A stretch of DNA of 64,000 nt. Origin: Vespula vulgaris (taxonomy: Eukaryota > Arthropoda > Insecta > Hymenoptera > Vespidae). Shown here one piece after another: positions 15,287-30,882 of the stretch (the stretch's first letter is position 1; each line of letters opens with the position of its first letter). The DNA lies in assembly GCF_905475345.1 (NCBI RefSeq), contig NC_066598.1, positions 5,380,584-5,444,583 on the forward strand, read 5' to 3'. The notes under the pieces were generated by a model. It was not told the origin of the DNA, did not search any database, and saw nothing but the letters and a program-made list of their open reading frames with translations. Position numbers and translations under genes: made by a program.

Positions 15287-16073
15287 TTACCCTGAAAGAA
15301 AAAGATAATGTTTATACCATTTACTAGCTGACGTATACAAAGCAAATCTTATTACAATGTTTATATGTTTCTATATAAGCTGAAATATCTAAATACAACT
15401 TATGTTATTTACTTTCTATCGAATATCGTATGAGATCAGTCTTTCGGCAACCATCGAAGGTGGAATGTTAGAAGATCCCATATAAACATACGTTTGTAAG
15501 TAGATACATATGTACATAACTAGATACAGAATATACACACCCACGCTCACATACACAAAGTATATAGTAGTCTTTCCTTGGGTATTGCTTGAGATTTATT
15601 ATATTGTACAGACAGTAACGAGCAACCTTTCTTCTGCAATGAGCCAAAATTAAATATCTGATATTGTTATTGATACATTATGAACTAAAAATGTTTAAGT
15701 TGATTAAAAAGAAATTAATACTTGGTAGAAAAAGAAAAAATTACACATTATTGAAGGGTATTTGTTATATTCGGCATCAATTTACAATGAAATGTTTTCT
15801 ATAATACCATTGATTTTTTATTAGCAATACTTTTAATGTGTACGCATAAATGTATGTATATATATTTTTGTAATGGACCGAAATCTATTAGTTGTTTATT
15901 TTTAATTAGATATATGATTCTACTTCTCGATAATAAACTTTTCATTATTATATTGGAAGACACAATGGAAGATATCGAATTAAACTCTAATACAATCTTT
16001 TATTCGTTTGTCGTTAACGTTAAGAATTTTGATAAAAGATTTCAATTCTTCGGTTAATAGTTAAAATGCCTTT
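14035..16073 (+). repeat. Satellite monomer 8 (2039 bp)
   Basis: Distinguished by GGGGATAAATACG near 14170 and a GTGAGAGTGTGAGAG tract instead of pure GA. It shares both with monomer 9. Its tail has CCATCGAAGGTGG where most monomers have CCACCNAGGTGG. Confidence 0.85.
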
Positions 16074-16292
16074 CAACTGGCCGTAGATAACAAAGCTCTT
16101 CACAAATGTATCAACGTAAGATGTAATACCACTGATTAAGAAATTCACTAATTATAGTCGACAATTGTCATTTTTCAATGCAAGATGTAAGTCGTATTTG
16201 CATTGATACGGGGATAAATACGTATATGATAATGTTTTTTTATAAACCCTGAGTTACTCATTTCTGATACAGATTCAGATATATACATATAA

Positions 16293-16340
<48 letters not shown>

Positions 16341-17301
16341 GTATATACAGAGAGTGAGAGTGTGAGAGAGAGAGAAAGAAAAAGGATAAAGGAATCGAGA
16401 ATTTGAATAGAACAAAGAACGATATCGAGATTAAATTGAAAAGAAACTTTGTTAGATCTTGACAAAGAGGCACTCGATTAGGAAAGATCAGCCATCCAAA
16501 GTACAATTATATCAAAGACCCATTCAAATGAAAGACGATTACATATGTATCCGATTATGATACCTTATTCTTCCTATTATTCATATAAAAGAAAAAAAGG
16601 AGAAAAAAAACAGTTAAGAAGATTAAGAAAGAAATCTCATCTTTATTTCCCAATATCTTCAATTATGATTGATTTCTAAAGACAATAAGAATAATAATAA
16701 CAATAATAAGAACAACAATAACAACAATAATATGAAAAAGAAGAAGAAGAATAAAGTATCTTGGTATATTCAATTTTGCTTTCTTGTTCTTATGTGGTAT
16801 ATGTATCTAGCACAATGTAAATTTTAATGTGGGATTTCAATTAAACGTGTCATTTAATTCGTATTATGATTAATATGCATTATTCATACACATATCAAGG
16901 TATGTGTATTTAAATGAATATAGAATTTATACGTCGTTGACAAATTAAATTTACAATATTGAAATAAGGGTGTCACGATCAGGTACACGCATCACGTTCG
17001 ATCGTCGACGATCTTTCTATATATAAAATATATCGATACCAAACGATATTACATTTGTTGAAAGGCATATACGTATTACGTACATTCGCGTACACGTGCA
17101 TACAGAAAAATTAAGAAAAAAATAGCAAAATAGAGCGATGAAGAGAGAGAGAGAGAGAGAGATGAAAGTTCATTGTTTACGAGGAAGGACGTCTGTACTA
17201 ACAAACGGAGTTTTCGATGAGGTCTCGTATTTTTGTATTCCTGTTGCTTTCTTTTATTTTTTGATTTTGATTAATTAACTAATTAAATTATAAAAATTTT
17301 A

Positions 17302-17336
<35 letters not shown>

Positions 17337-18133
17337 ATATTATTACACTGAAAGAAAAAGAGAATGTTTATACCATTTACTAGCTGACGTATACAAAGCA
17401 AATCTTATTACAATGTTTATATGTTTCTCTATAAGCTGAAATATCTAAATCCACCTTATGTTATTTACTTTCTGTCGAATATCGTATGAGATCAGTCTTT
17501 CGGCAACCACCAAGGTGGAATGTTGGAAGATCCCATATAAACATACGTTTGTAAATAGATACATATGTACATAACTAGATACATAATATACACACCCACG
17601 CACACATACACAAAGTATATAGTAGTCTTTCCTTGGGTATTGCTTGAGATTTATTATATTGTGTAGACAGTAACGAGCAACCTTTCTTCTGCAATGAGCC
17701 AAACTTAAATATCTGATATTGTTATTGATAGAATTCATTATGAACTAAAAATGTTTAAATTGATTAAATAGAAATTAATACTTGATAGAAAAAGAAAAAA
17801 TTACACATTATTGAAGGGTATTTGTTATTTTCGGCATCAAATTACAATGAAATGTTTTCTATAATCCTATTGATTTTTTATTAGCAATACTTTTAATGTG
17901 TACGCATAAATGTATGTATATATATCTTTGTAATGGAACTAAATCTATTAGTTGTTTATTTTTAATTAGATATATGATTCTACTTCTCGTTAATAAACTT
18001 TACATTATTATATTGGAAGATACAATGGAAAATATCGAATTAAACTCTAATACAATCTTTTATTCGTTTGTCGTTAACGTTAAGACTTTTGATAAAAGAT
18101 TTCAATACCTCGGTTAATAGTTAAAGTGCCTTT
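16074..18133 (+). repeat. Satellite monomer 9 (2060 bp, transitional)
   Basis: The first part is nearly identical to monomer 8. The tail already has the form of the following family (CCACCAAGGTGG, CACCCACGCACAC), so this is the bridge between the older left part and the homogenised right part of the array. Confidence 0.85.
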
Positions 18134-18343
18134 CAACTGGCCGTAGATAACAAAGCTCTTCACAAATGTTTCAACGTAAGATGTAATACCACTGATTAAG
18201 AAATTCACTAATTATAGTCGACTATTGTCATTTTTCGATGCAAGATGTAAGTCGTATTTGCATTGATACGCAGATGAATACGTATATGATAATGTTTTTT
18301 TATAAACCCTGAGTTTATTTCTGATACAGATTGAGATATATAC

Positions 18344-18403
<60 letters not shown>

Positions 18404-19378
18404 ATATGTATATATATATACAGAGAGAGAAAGAGTGAGAGAGAGAGAGAGAGAAAGAAAGGGTAAACGAATCGAGAATTTGAATAAAACAAAGAACGAT
18501 ATCGAGATTAAATTGAAAAGAAACTTTGTTAGCTCTTGACAAAAAGGCATTCGATAAGGAAGCATTAGGCGTCCAAAGTACAATTATATCAAAAACCCAT
18601 TCAAATTAAAGAAGATTACATATGTATCTGATTATGATACCTTATATTTCTTATTATTCATATAAAAGAAAAGAAAAAGAAAAAAAAAAACAGTTAAGAA
18701 GAATAAGAAAGAAATCTCATCTTTATTTCCCAATATCTTCAATTATGATAGATTTCTAAATACAATAAGGATAATAATAACAATAATAACAACAACAATA
18801 ATATGCAGAAGAAGAAGAAGAAGAAGAATAAAGTATCTTGGTATATTCAATTTTGCTTTCTTGTTCTTATGTAGTATATGTATCTAGTACAATGTAAATT
18901 TTAATGTGGGATTTCATTTAAACGTGTCATTTAATGCGTATTATGATTAATATGCATTATTCATACACATATCAAGGTATGTGTATTTAAATGAATATAG
19001 AATTTATACGTCGTTGACAAATTAAATTTACAATATTGAAATAAGGGTGTCACGATCAGGTACACGCATAACGTTCGATCGTCGACGATCTTTCTATATA
19101 TAAAATATATCGATACCAAACGATATTACATTTGTTGAAAGGCATATACGTATTACGTACATACGCGTACACGTGCATACAGAAAAATTAAGAAAAAAAT
19201 AGCAAAATAGAGCGAGGAAGAGAGAGAGAGAGAGAGAGATGAAAGTTCATTGTTTACGAGGAAGGACGTCTGTCCTAACAAACGGAGTTTTCGATGAGGT
19301 CTCGTATTTTTGTATTCCTGTTGCTTTCTTTTATTTTTTGATTTTGATTAATTAACTAATTAAATTATAAAAATTTTA

Positions 19379-19431
<53 letters not shown>

Positions 19432-20219
19432 TTACACTGAAAGAAAAAGAGAATGTTTATACCATTTACTAGCTGACGTATACAAAGCAAATCTTATTAC
19501 AATGTTTATATGTTTCTCTATAAGCTGAAATATCTAAATCCACCTTATGTTATTTACTTTCTGTCGAATATCGTATGAGATCAGTCTTTCGGCAACCACA
19601 AAGGTGGAATGTTGGAAGATCCCATATAAACATACGTTTGTAAATAGATACATATGTACATAACTAGATACATAATATACACACCCACACACACATACAC
19701 AAAGTATACAGTAGTCTTTCTCTTGGGTATTGCTTGAGATTTTCTTATATTGTATGGACAGTAACGAGCAACCTTTGTTCTGCAATGAGCCAAAATTAAA
19801 TATCTGATATTGTTATTGATACATTATGAACTAAAAATGTTTAAATTGATTAAAAAGATATTAATACTTGATAGAAAAAGAAAAAATTACACATTATTGA
19901 AGGGTATTTGTTATTTTCGGCATCAATTTACAATGAAATGTTTTCTATAATCCTATTGATTTTTTATTAGCAATACTTTTAATGTGTACGCATAAATGTA
20001 TGTATATATATCTTTGTAATGGAACGAAATCTATTAGTTGTTTATTTTTAATTAGATATATGATTCTACTTCTCGTTAATAAACTTTACATTATTATATT
20101 GGAAGATACAATGGAAGATATCGAATTAAACTCTAATACAATCTTTTATTCGTTTGTCGTTAACGTTAAGACTTTTGATAAAAGATTTCAATACCTCGGT
20201 TAATAGTTAAAGTGCTTTT
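18134..20219 (+). repeat. Satellite monomer 10 (2086 bp, first of the younger family)
   Basis: First monomer preceded by TTAAAGTGCC instead of TTAAAATGCC. Used here as reference: TA tract 18346-18395, GA tract 18423-18455, AAT/AAC tract 18771-18804, GAA tract 18807-18828, palindrome 19077-19090, second GA tract about 19212-19239, inverted repeat 19263-19276, second TA tract 19379-19425. A private variant is CCACAAAGGTGG at about 19594. Confidence 0.9.
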
Positions 20220-20429
20220 CAACTGGCCGTAGATAACAAAGCTCTTCACAAATGTATCAACGTAAGATGTAATACCACTGATTAAGAAATTCACTAATTA
20301 TAGTCGACTATTGTCATTTTTCGATGCAAGATGTAAGTCGTATTTGCATTGAAACGCAGATGAATACGTATATGATAATGTTTTTTTATAAACCCTAAGT
20401 TTATTTCTGATACAGATTGAGATATATAC

Positions 20430-20485
<56 letters not shown>

Positions 20486-20503
20486 ATATGTATATATATA
20501 TAC

Positions 20504-20540
<37 letters not shown>

Positions 20541-21453
20541 AAGGGTAAACGAATCGAGAATTTGAATAAAACAAAGAACGATATCGAGATTAAATTGAAA
20601 AGAAACTTTGTTAGCTCTTGACAAAAAGGCATTCGGTAAGGAAGCATTAGGCGTCCAAAGTACAATTATATCAAAAAACCATTCAAATTAAAGAAGATTA
20701 CATATGTATCTGATTATGATACCTTATATTTCTTATTATTCATATAAAAGAAAAGAAAAAGAAAAAAAAAACAGTTAAGAAGAATAAGAAAGAAATCTCA
20801 TCTTTATTTCCCAATATCTTCAATTATGATAGATTTCTAAATACAATAAGGATAATAATAACAATAATAACAACAACAATAATATGCAGAAGAAGAAGAA
20901 GAAAAAAATATCTTGGTATATTCAATTTTGCTTTCTTGTTCTTATGTAGTATATGTATCTAGTACAATGTAAATTTTAATGTGGGATTTCATTTAAACGT
21001 GTCATTTAATGCGTATTATGATTAATATGCATTATTCATACACATATCAAGGTATGTGTATTTAAATGAATATAGAATTTATACCTCGTTGACAAATTAA
21101 ATTTACAATATTGAAATAAGGGTGTCACGATCAGGTACACGCATCACGTTCGATCGTCGACGATCTTTCTATATATAAAATATATCGATACCAAACGATA
21201 TTACATTTGTTGAAAGGCATATACGTATTACGTACATACGCGTACACGTGCATACAGAAAAATTAAGAAAAAAATAGCAAAATAGAGCGAGGAAGAGAGA
21301 GAGAGAGAGAGAGATGAAAGTTCATTGTTTACGAGGAAGGACGTCTGTCCTAACAAACGGAGTTTTCGATGAGGTCTCGTATTTTTGTATTCCTGTTGCT
21401 TTCTTTTATTTTTTGATTTTGATTAATTAACTAATTAAATTATAAAAATTTTA

Positions 21454-21506
<53 letters not shown>

Positions 21507-22297
21507 TTACACTGAAAGAAAAAGAGAATGTTTATACCATTTACTAGCTGACGTATACAAAGCAAATCTTATTACAATGTTTATATGTTTCTCTATAAGC
21601 TGAAATATCTAAATCCACCTTATGTTATTTACTTTCTGTCGAATATCGTATGAGATCAGTCTTTCGGCAACCACCAAGGTGGAATGTTGGAAGATCCCAT
21701 ATAAACATACGTTTGTAAATAGATACATATGCACATAACTAGATACATAATATACACACCCACGCACACATACACAAAGTATATAGTAGTCTTTCCTTGG
21801 GTATTGCTTGAGATTTATTATATTGTGTAGACAGTAACGAGCAACCTTTCTTCTGCAATGAGCCAAACTTAAATATCTGATATTGTTATTGATAGAATTC
21901 ATTATGAACTAAAAATGTTTAAATTGATTAAATAGAAATTAATACTTGATAGAAAAAGAAAAAATTACACATTATTGAAGGGTATTTGTTATTTTCGGCA
22001 TCAAATTACAATGAAATGTTTTCTATAATCCTATTGATTTTTTATTAGCAATACTTTTAATGTGTACGCATAAATGTATGTATATATATCTTTGTAATGG
22101 AACGAAATCTATTAGTTGTTTATTTTTAATTAGATATATGATTCTACTTCTCGTTAATAAACTTTACATTATTATATTGGAAGATACAATGGAAGATATC
22201 GAATTAAACTCTAATACAATCTTTTATTCGTTTGTCGTTAACGTTAAGACTTTTGATAAAATATTTCAATACCTCGGTTAATAGTTAAAGTGCCTTT
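20220..22297 (+). repeat. Satellite monomer 11 (2078 bp)
   Basis: Private variants include GAAACGCAGATG, ACCCTAAGTTT, a shortened GAA tract near 20889, and ACATATGCACATAAC. Confidence 0.9.
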
Positions 22298-22507
22298 CAA
22301 CTGGCCGTAGATAACAAAGCTCTTCACAAATGTATCAACGTAAGATGTAATACCACTGATTAAGAAATTCACTAATTATAGTCGACTATTGTCATTTTTC
22401 GATGCAAGATGTAAGTCGTATTTGCATTGATACGCAGATGAATACGTATATGATAATGTTTTTTTATAAACCCTGAGTTTATTTCTGATACAGATTGAGA
22501 TATATAC

Positions 22508-22562
<55 letters not shown>

Positions 22563-22594
22563 TATTATATATTATATATAATATGTATATATAT

Positions 22595-22643
<49 letters not shown>

Positions 22644-24390
22644 AAGGGTAAACGAATCGAGAATTTGAATAAAACAAAGAACGATATCGAGATTAAATTG
22701 AAAAGAAACTTTGTTAGCTCTTGACAAAAAGGCATTCGATAAGGAAGCATTAGGCGTCCAAAGTACAATTATATCAAAAACCCATTCAAATTAAAGAAGA
22801 TTACATATGTATCTGATTATGATACCTTATATTTCTTATTATTCATATAAAAGAAAAGAAAAAGAAAAAAAAAACAGTTAAGAAGAATAAGAAAGAAATC
22901 TCATCTTTATTTCCCAATATCTTCAATTATGATAGATTTCTAAATACAATAAGGATAATAATAACAATAATAACAACAACAATAATATGCAGAAGAAGAA
23001 GAAGAAGAAGAATAAAGTATCTTGGTATATTCAATTTTGCTTTCTTGTTCTTATGTAGTATATGTATCTAGTACAATGTAAATTTTAATGTGGGATTTCA
23101 TTTAAACGTGTCATTTAATGCGTATTATGATTAATATGCATTATTCATACACATATCAAGGTATGTGTATTTAAATGAATATAGAATTTATACCTCGTTG
23201 ACAAATTAAATTTACAATATTGAAATAAGGGTGTCACGATCAGGTACACGCATCACGTTCGATCGTCGACGATCTTTCTATATATAAAATATATCGATAC
23301 CAAACGATATTACATTTGTTGAAAGGCATATACGTATTACGTACATACGCGTACACGTGCATACAGAAAAATTAAGAAAAAAATAGCAAAATAGAGCGAG
23401 GAAGAGAGAGAGAGAGAGAGAGATGAAAGTTCATTGTTTACGAGGAAGGACGTCTGTCCTAACAAACGGAGTTTTCGATGAGGTCTCGTATTTTTGTATT
23501 CCTGTTGCTTTCTTTTATTTTTTGATTTTGATTAATTAACTAATTAAATTATAAAAATTTTAATATGTATATATATACATATATATATATATAATATTAT
23601 TACACTGAAAGAAAAAGAGAATGTTTATAACATTTACTAGCTGACGTATACAAAGCAAATCTTATTACAATGTTTATATGTTTCTCTATAAGCTGAAATA
23701 TCTAAATCCACCTTATGTTATTTACTTTCTGTCGAATATCGTATGAGATCAGTCTTTCGGCAACCACCAAGGTGGAATGTTGGAAGATCCCATATAAACA
23801 TACGTTTGTAAATAGATACATATGTACATAACTAGATACATAATATACACACCCACGCACACATACACAAAGTATATAGTAGTCTTTCCTTGGGTATTGC
23901 TTGAGATTTATTATATTGTGTAGACAGTAACGAGCAACCTTTCTTCTGCAATGAGCCAAACTTAAATATCTGATATTGTTATTGATAGAATTCATTATGA
24001 ACTAAAAATGTTTAAATTGATTAAATAGAAATTAATACTTGATAGAAAAAGAAAAAATTACACATTATTGAAGGGTATTTGTTATTTTCGGCATCAAATT
24101 ACAATGAAATGTTTTCTATAATCCTATTGATTTTTTATTAGCAATACTTTTAATGTGTACGCATAAATGTATGTATATATATCTTTGCAATGGAACTAAA
24201 TCTATTAGTTGTTTATTTTTAATTAGATATATGATTCTACTTCTCGTTAATAAACTTTACATTATTATATTGGAAGATACAATGGAAGATATCGAATTAA
24301 ACTCTAATACAATCTTTTATTCGTTTGTCGTTAACGTTAAGACTTTTGATAAAAGATTTCAATACCTCGGTTAATAGTTAAAGTGCCTTT
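22298..24390 (+). repeat. Satellite monomer 12 (2093 bp)
   Basis: Long first TA and GA tracts; the TA tract contains a TATACATATAT interruption shared with monomer 20. The second TA tract is short and interrupted (ATATGTATATATATAC). Confidence 0.9.
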
Positions 24391-24600
24391 CAACTGGCCG
24401 TAGATAACAAAGCTCTTCACAAATGTTTCAACGTAAGATGTAATACCACTGATTAAGAAATTCACTAATTATAGTCGACTATTGTCATTTTTCGATGCAA
24501 GATGTAAGTCGTATTTGCATTGATACGCAGATGAATACGTATATGATCATGTTTTTTTATAAACCCTGAGTTTATTTCTGATACAGATTGAGATATATAC

Positions 24601-24666
<66 letters not shown>

Positions 24667-24684
24667 ATATGTATATATATATAC

Positions 24685-24721
<37 letters not shown>

Positions 24722-26468
24722 AAGGGTAAACGAATCGAGAATTTGAATAAAACAAAGAACGATATCGAGATTAAATTGAAAAGAAACTTTGTTAGCTCTT
24801 GACAAAAAGGCATTCGATAAGGAAGCATTAGGCGTCCAAAGTACAATTATATCAAAAACCCATTCAAATTAAAGAAGATTACATATGTATCTGATTATGA
24901 TACCTTATATTTCTTATTATTCATATAAAAGAAAAGAAAAAGAAAAAAAAAACAGTTAAGAAGAATAAGAAAGAAATCTCATCTTTATTTCCCAATATCT
25001 TCAATTATGATAGATTTCTAAATACAATAAGGATAATAATAACAATAATAACAACAACAATAATATGCAGAAGAAGAAGAAGAAGAAGAATAAAGTATCT
25101 TGGTATATTCAATTTTGCTTTCTTGTTCTTATGTAGTATATGTATCTAGTACAATGTAAATTTTAATGTGGGATTTCATTTAAACGTGTCATTTAATGCG
25201 TATTATGATTAATATGCATTATTCATACACATATCAAGGTATGTGTATTTAAATGAATATAGAATTTATACCTCGTTGACAAATTAAATTTACAATATTG
25301 AAATAAGGGTGTCACGATCAGGTACACGCATCACGTTCGATCGTCGACGATCTTTCTATATATAAAATATATCGATACCAAACGATATTACATTTGTTGA
25401 AAGGCATATACGTATTACGTACATACGCGTACACGTGCATACAGAAAAATTAAGAAAAAAATAGCAAAATAGAGCGAGGAAGAGAGAGAGAGAGAGAGAG
25501 AGATGAAAGTTCATTGTTTACGAGGAAGGACGTCTGTCCTAACAAACGGAGTTTTCGATGAGGTCTCGTATTTTTGTATTCCTGTTGCTTTCTTTTATTT
25601 TTTGATTTTGATTAATTAACTAATTAAATTATAAAAATTTTAATATATATATATATACATATATATATATAATATTATTACACTGAAAGAAAAAGAGAAT
25701 GTTTATACCATTTACTAGCTGACGTATACAAAGCAAATCTTATTACAATGTTTATATGTTTCTCTATAAGCTGAAATATCTAAATCCACCTTATGTTATT
25801 TACTTTCTGTCGAATATCGTATGAGATCAGTCTTTCGGCAACCACCAAGGTGGAATGTTGGAAGATCCCATATAAACATACGTTTGTAAATAGATACATA
25901 TGTACATAACTAGATACATAATATACACACCCACGCACACATACACAAAGTATATAGTAGTCTTTCCTTGGGTATTGCTTGAGATTTATTATATTGTGTA
26001 GACAGTAACGAGCAACCTTTCTTCTGCAATGAGCCAAACTTAAATATCTGATATTGTTATTGATAGAATTCATTATGAACTAAAAATGTTTAAATTGATT
26101 AAATAGAAATTAATACTTGATAGAAAAAGAAAAAATTACACATTATTGAAGGGTATTTGTTATTTTCGGCATCAAATTACAATGAAATGTTTTCTATAAT
26201 CCTATTGATTTTTTATTAGCAATACTTTTAATGTGTACGCATAAATGTATGTATATATATCTTTGCAATGGAACTAAATCTATTAGTTGTTTATTTTTAA
26301 TTAGATATATGATTCTACTTCTCGTTAATAAACTTTACATTATTATATTGGAAGATACAATGGAAGATATCGAATTAAACTCTAATACAATCTTTTATTC
26401 GTTTGTCGTTAACGTTAAGACTTTTGATAAAAGATTTCAATACCTCGGTTAATAGTTAAAGTGCCTTT
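24391..26468 (+). repeat. Satellite monomer 13 (2078 bp)
   Basis: Carries TATGATCATG, a variant shared only with monomers 14, 15 and 18. Its end has CTTTGCAATGG, shared with the end of monomer 12. Confidence 0.9.
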
Positions 26469-26678
26469 CAACTGGCCGTAGATAACAAAGCTCTTCACAA
26501 ATGTTTCAACGTAAGATGTAATACCACTGATTAAGAAATTCACTAATTATAGTCGACTATTGTCATTTTTCGATGCAAGATGTAAGTCGTATTTGCATTG
26601 ATACGCAGATGAATACGTATATGATCATGTTTTTTTATAAACCCTGAGTTTATTTCTGATACAGATTGAGATATATAC

Positions 26679-26730
<52 letters not shown>

Positions 26731-26748
26731 ATATGTATATATATATAC

Positions 26749-26785
<37 letters not shown>

Positions 26786-27706
26786 AAGGGTAAACGAATC
26801 GAGAATTTGAATAAAACAAAGAACGATATCGAGATTAAATTGAAAAGAAACTTTGTTAGCTCTTGACAAAAAGGCATTCGATAAGGAAGCATTAGGCGTC
26901 CAAAGTACAATTATATCAAAAACCCATTCAAATTAAAGAAGATTACATATGTATCTGATTATGATACCTTATATTTCTTATTATTCATATAAAAGAAAAG
27001 AAAAAGAAAAAAAAAACAGTTAAGAAGAATAAGAAAGAAATCTCATCTTTATTTCCCAATATCTTCAATTATGATAGATTTCTAAATACAATAAGGATAA
27101 TAATAACAATAATAACAACAACAATAATATGCAGAAGAAGAAGAAGAAGAAGAATAAAGTATCTTGGTATATTCAATTTTGCTTTCTTGTTCTTATGTAG
27201 TATATGTATCTAGTACAATGTAAATTTTAATGTGGGATTTCATTTAAACGTGTCATTTAATGCGTATTATGATTAATATGCATTATTCATACACATATCA
27301 AGGTATGTGTATTTAAATGAATATAGAATTTATACCTCGTTGACAAATTAAATTTACAATATTGAAATAAGGGTGTCACGATCAGGTACACGCATCACGT
27401 TCGATCGTCGACGATCTTTCTATATATAAAATATATCGATACCAAACGATATTACATTTGTTGAAAGGCATATACGTATTACGTACATACGCGTACACGT
27501 GCATACAGAAAAATTAAGAAAAAAATAGCAAAATAGAGCGAGGAAGAGAGAGAGAGAGAGAGAGAGATGAAAGTTCATTGTTTACGAGGAAGGACGTCTG
27601 TCCTAACAAACGGAGTTTTCGATGAGGTCTCGTATTTTTGTATTCCTGTTGCTTTCTTTTATTTTTTGATTTTGATTAATTAACTAATTAAATTATAAAA
27701 ATTTTA

Positions 27707-27737
<31 letters not shown>

Positions 27738-28534
27738 ATATTATTACACTGAAAGAAAAAGAGAATGTTTATACCATTTACTACCTGACGTATACAAAGC
27801 AAATCTTATTACAATGTTTATATGTTTCTCTATAAGCTGAAATATCTAAATCCACCTTATGTTATTTACTTTCTGTCGAATATCGTATGAGATCAGTCTT
27901 TCGGCAACCACCAAGGTGGAATGTTGGAAGATCCCATATAAACATACGTTTGTAAATAGATACATATGTACATAACTAGATACATAATATACACACCCAC
28001 GCACACATACACAAAGTATATAGTAGTCTTTCCTTGGGTATTGCTTGAGATTTATTATATTGTGTAGACAGTAACGAGCAACCTTTCTTCTGCAATGAGC
28101 CAAACTTAAATATCTGATATTGTTATTGATAGAATTCATTATGAACTAAAAATGTTTAAATTGATTAAATAGAAATTAATACTTGATAGAAAAAGAAAAA
28201 ATTACACATTATTGAAGGGTATTTGTTATTTTCGGCATCAAATTACAATGAAATGTTTTCTATAATCCTATTGATTTTTTATTAGCAATACTTTTAATGT
28301 GTACGCATAAATGTATGTATATATATCTTTGTAATGGAACGAAATCTATTAGTTGTTTATTTTTAATTAGATATATGATTCTACTTCTCGTTAATAAACT
28401 TTACATTATTATATTGGAAGATACAATGGAAGATATCGAATTAAACTCTAATACAATCTTTTATTCGTTTGTCGTTAACGTTAAGACTTTTGATAAAAGA
28501 TTTCAATACCTCGGTTAATAGTTAAAGTGCCTTT
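26469..28534 (+). repeat. Satellite monomer 14 (2066 bp)
   Basis: Very close to monomer 13. A private variant is ACTACCTGACG near 27780. Confidence 0.9.
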
Positions 28535-28744
28535 CAACTGGCCGTAGATAACAAAGCTCTTCACAAATGTTTCAACGTAAGATGTAATACCACTGATTAA
28601 GAAATTCACTAATTATAGTCGACTATTGTCATTTTTCGATGCAAGATGTAAGTCGTATTTGCATTGATACGCAGATGAATACGTATATGATCATGTTTTT
28701 TTATAAACCCTGAGTTTATTTCTGATACAGATTGAGATATATAC

Positions 28745-28796
<52 letters not shown>

Positions 28797-28814
28797 ATAT
28801 GTATATATATATAC

Positions 28815-28851
<37 letters not shown>

Positions 28852-30610
28852 AAGGGTAAACGAATCGAGAATTTGAATAAAACAAAGAACGATATCGAGA
28901 TTAAATTGAAAAGAAACTTTGTTAGCTCTTGACAAAAAGGCATTCGATAAGGAAGCATTAGGCGTCCAAAGTACAATTATATCAAAAACCCATTCAAATT
29001 AAAGAAGATTACATATGTATCTGATTATGATACCTTATATTTCTTATTATTCATATAAAAGAAAAGAAAAAGAAAAAAAAAAACAGTTAAGAAGAATAAG
29101 AAAGAAATCTCATCTTTATTTCCCAATATCTTCAATTATGATAGATTTCTAAATACAATAAGGATAATAATAACAATAATAACAACAACAATAATATGCA
29201 GAAGAAGAAGAAGAAGAAGAATAAAGTATCTTGGTATATTCAATTTTGCTTTCTTGTTCTTATGTAGTATATGTATCTAGTACAATGTAAATTTTAATGT
29301 GGGATTTCATTTAAACGTGTCATTTAATGCGTATTATAATTAATATGCATTATTCATACACATATCAAGGTATGTGTATTCAAATGAATATAGAATTTAT
29401 ACGTCGTTGACAAATTAAATTTACAATATTGAAATAAGGGTGTCACGATCAGGTACACGCATCACGTTCGATCGTCGACGATCTTTCTATATATAAAATA
29501 TATCGATACCAAACGATATTACATTTGTTGAAAGGCATATACGTATTACGTACATACGCGTACACGTGCATACAGAAAAATTAAGAAAAAAATAGCAAAA
29601 TAGAGCGAGGAAGAGAGAGAGAGAGAGAGAGATGAAAGTTCATTGTTTACGAGGAAGGACGTCTGTCCTAACAAACGGAGTTTTCGATGAGGTCTCGTAT
29701 TTTTGTATTCCTGTTGCTTTCTTTTATTTTTTGATTTTGATTAATTAACTAATTAGATTATAAAAATTTTAATATATATATATATACATATATATATATA
29801 ATATTATTACACTGAAAGAAAAAGAGAATGTTTATACCATTTACTAGCTGACGTATACAAAGCAAATCTTATTACAATGTTTATATGTTTCTATATAAGC
29901 TGAAATATCTAAATACAACTTATGTTATTTACTTTCTGTCGAATATCGTATGAGATCAGTCTTTCGGCAACCACCGAGGTGGAATGTTGGAAGATCCCAT
30001 ACAAACATACATTTGTAAATAGATACATATGTGTATATGTACATATGTACGTAACTAGATACATAATATACACACCCACACACACATACACAAAGTATAC
30101 AGTAGTCTTTCTCTTGGGTATTGCTTGAGATTTTCTTATATTGTATGGACAGTAACGAGCAACCTTTGTTCTGCAATGAGCCAAAATTAAATATCTGATA
30201 TTGTTATTGATACATTATGAACTAAAAATGTTTAAATTGATTAAAAAGAAATTAATACTTGATAGAAAAAGAAAAAATTACACATTATTGGAGGGTATTT
30301 GTTATTTTCGGCATCAATTTACAATGAAATGTTTTCTATAATCCTATTGATTTTTTATTAGCAATACTTTTAATGTGTACGCATAAATGTATGTATATAT
30401 ATCTTTGTAATGGAACGAAATCTATTAGTTGTTTATTTTTAATTAGATATATGATTCTACTTCTCGTTAATAAACTTTACATTATTATATTGGAAGATAC
30501 AATGAAAGATATCGAATTAAACTCTAATACAATCTTTTATTCGTTTGTCGTTAACGTTAAGACTTTTGATAAAAGATTTCAATACTTCGGTTAATAGTTA
30601 AAATGCCTTT
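28535..30610 (+). repeat. Satellite monomer 15 (2076 bp)
   Basis: Carries GTATTATAATTAATATG and GTATTCAAATGAATA, both found again only in monomer 18. The tail has CCACCGAGGTGG and CATATGTGTATATGTAC, shared with monomers 18 and 22. Confidence 0.9.
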
Positions 30611-30820
30611 CAACTGGCCGTAGATAACAAAGCTCTTCACAAATGTATCAACGTAAGATGTAATACCACTGATTAAGAAATTCACTAATTATAGTCGACT
30701 ATTGTCATTTTTCGATGCAAGATGTAAGTCGTATTTGCATTGATACGCAGATGAATACGTATATGATAATGTTTTTTTATAAACCCTGAGTTTATTTCTG
30801 ATACAGATTGAGATATATAC

Positions 30821-30882
<62 letters not shown>

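Noticed and set aside
17445..17738. A 97-codon minus-strand frame, identical in many monomers of the younger family.
   Set aside because: In other monomers the same sequence is read in a different frame after small indels, and the frame crosses a CACACCCACAC tract. It has no recognised domain.
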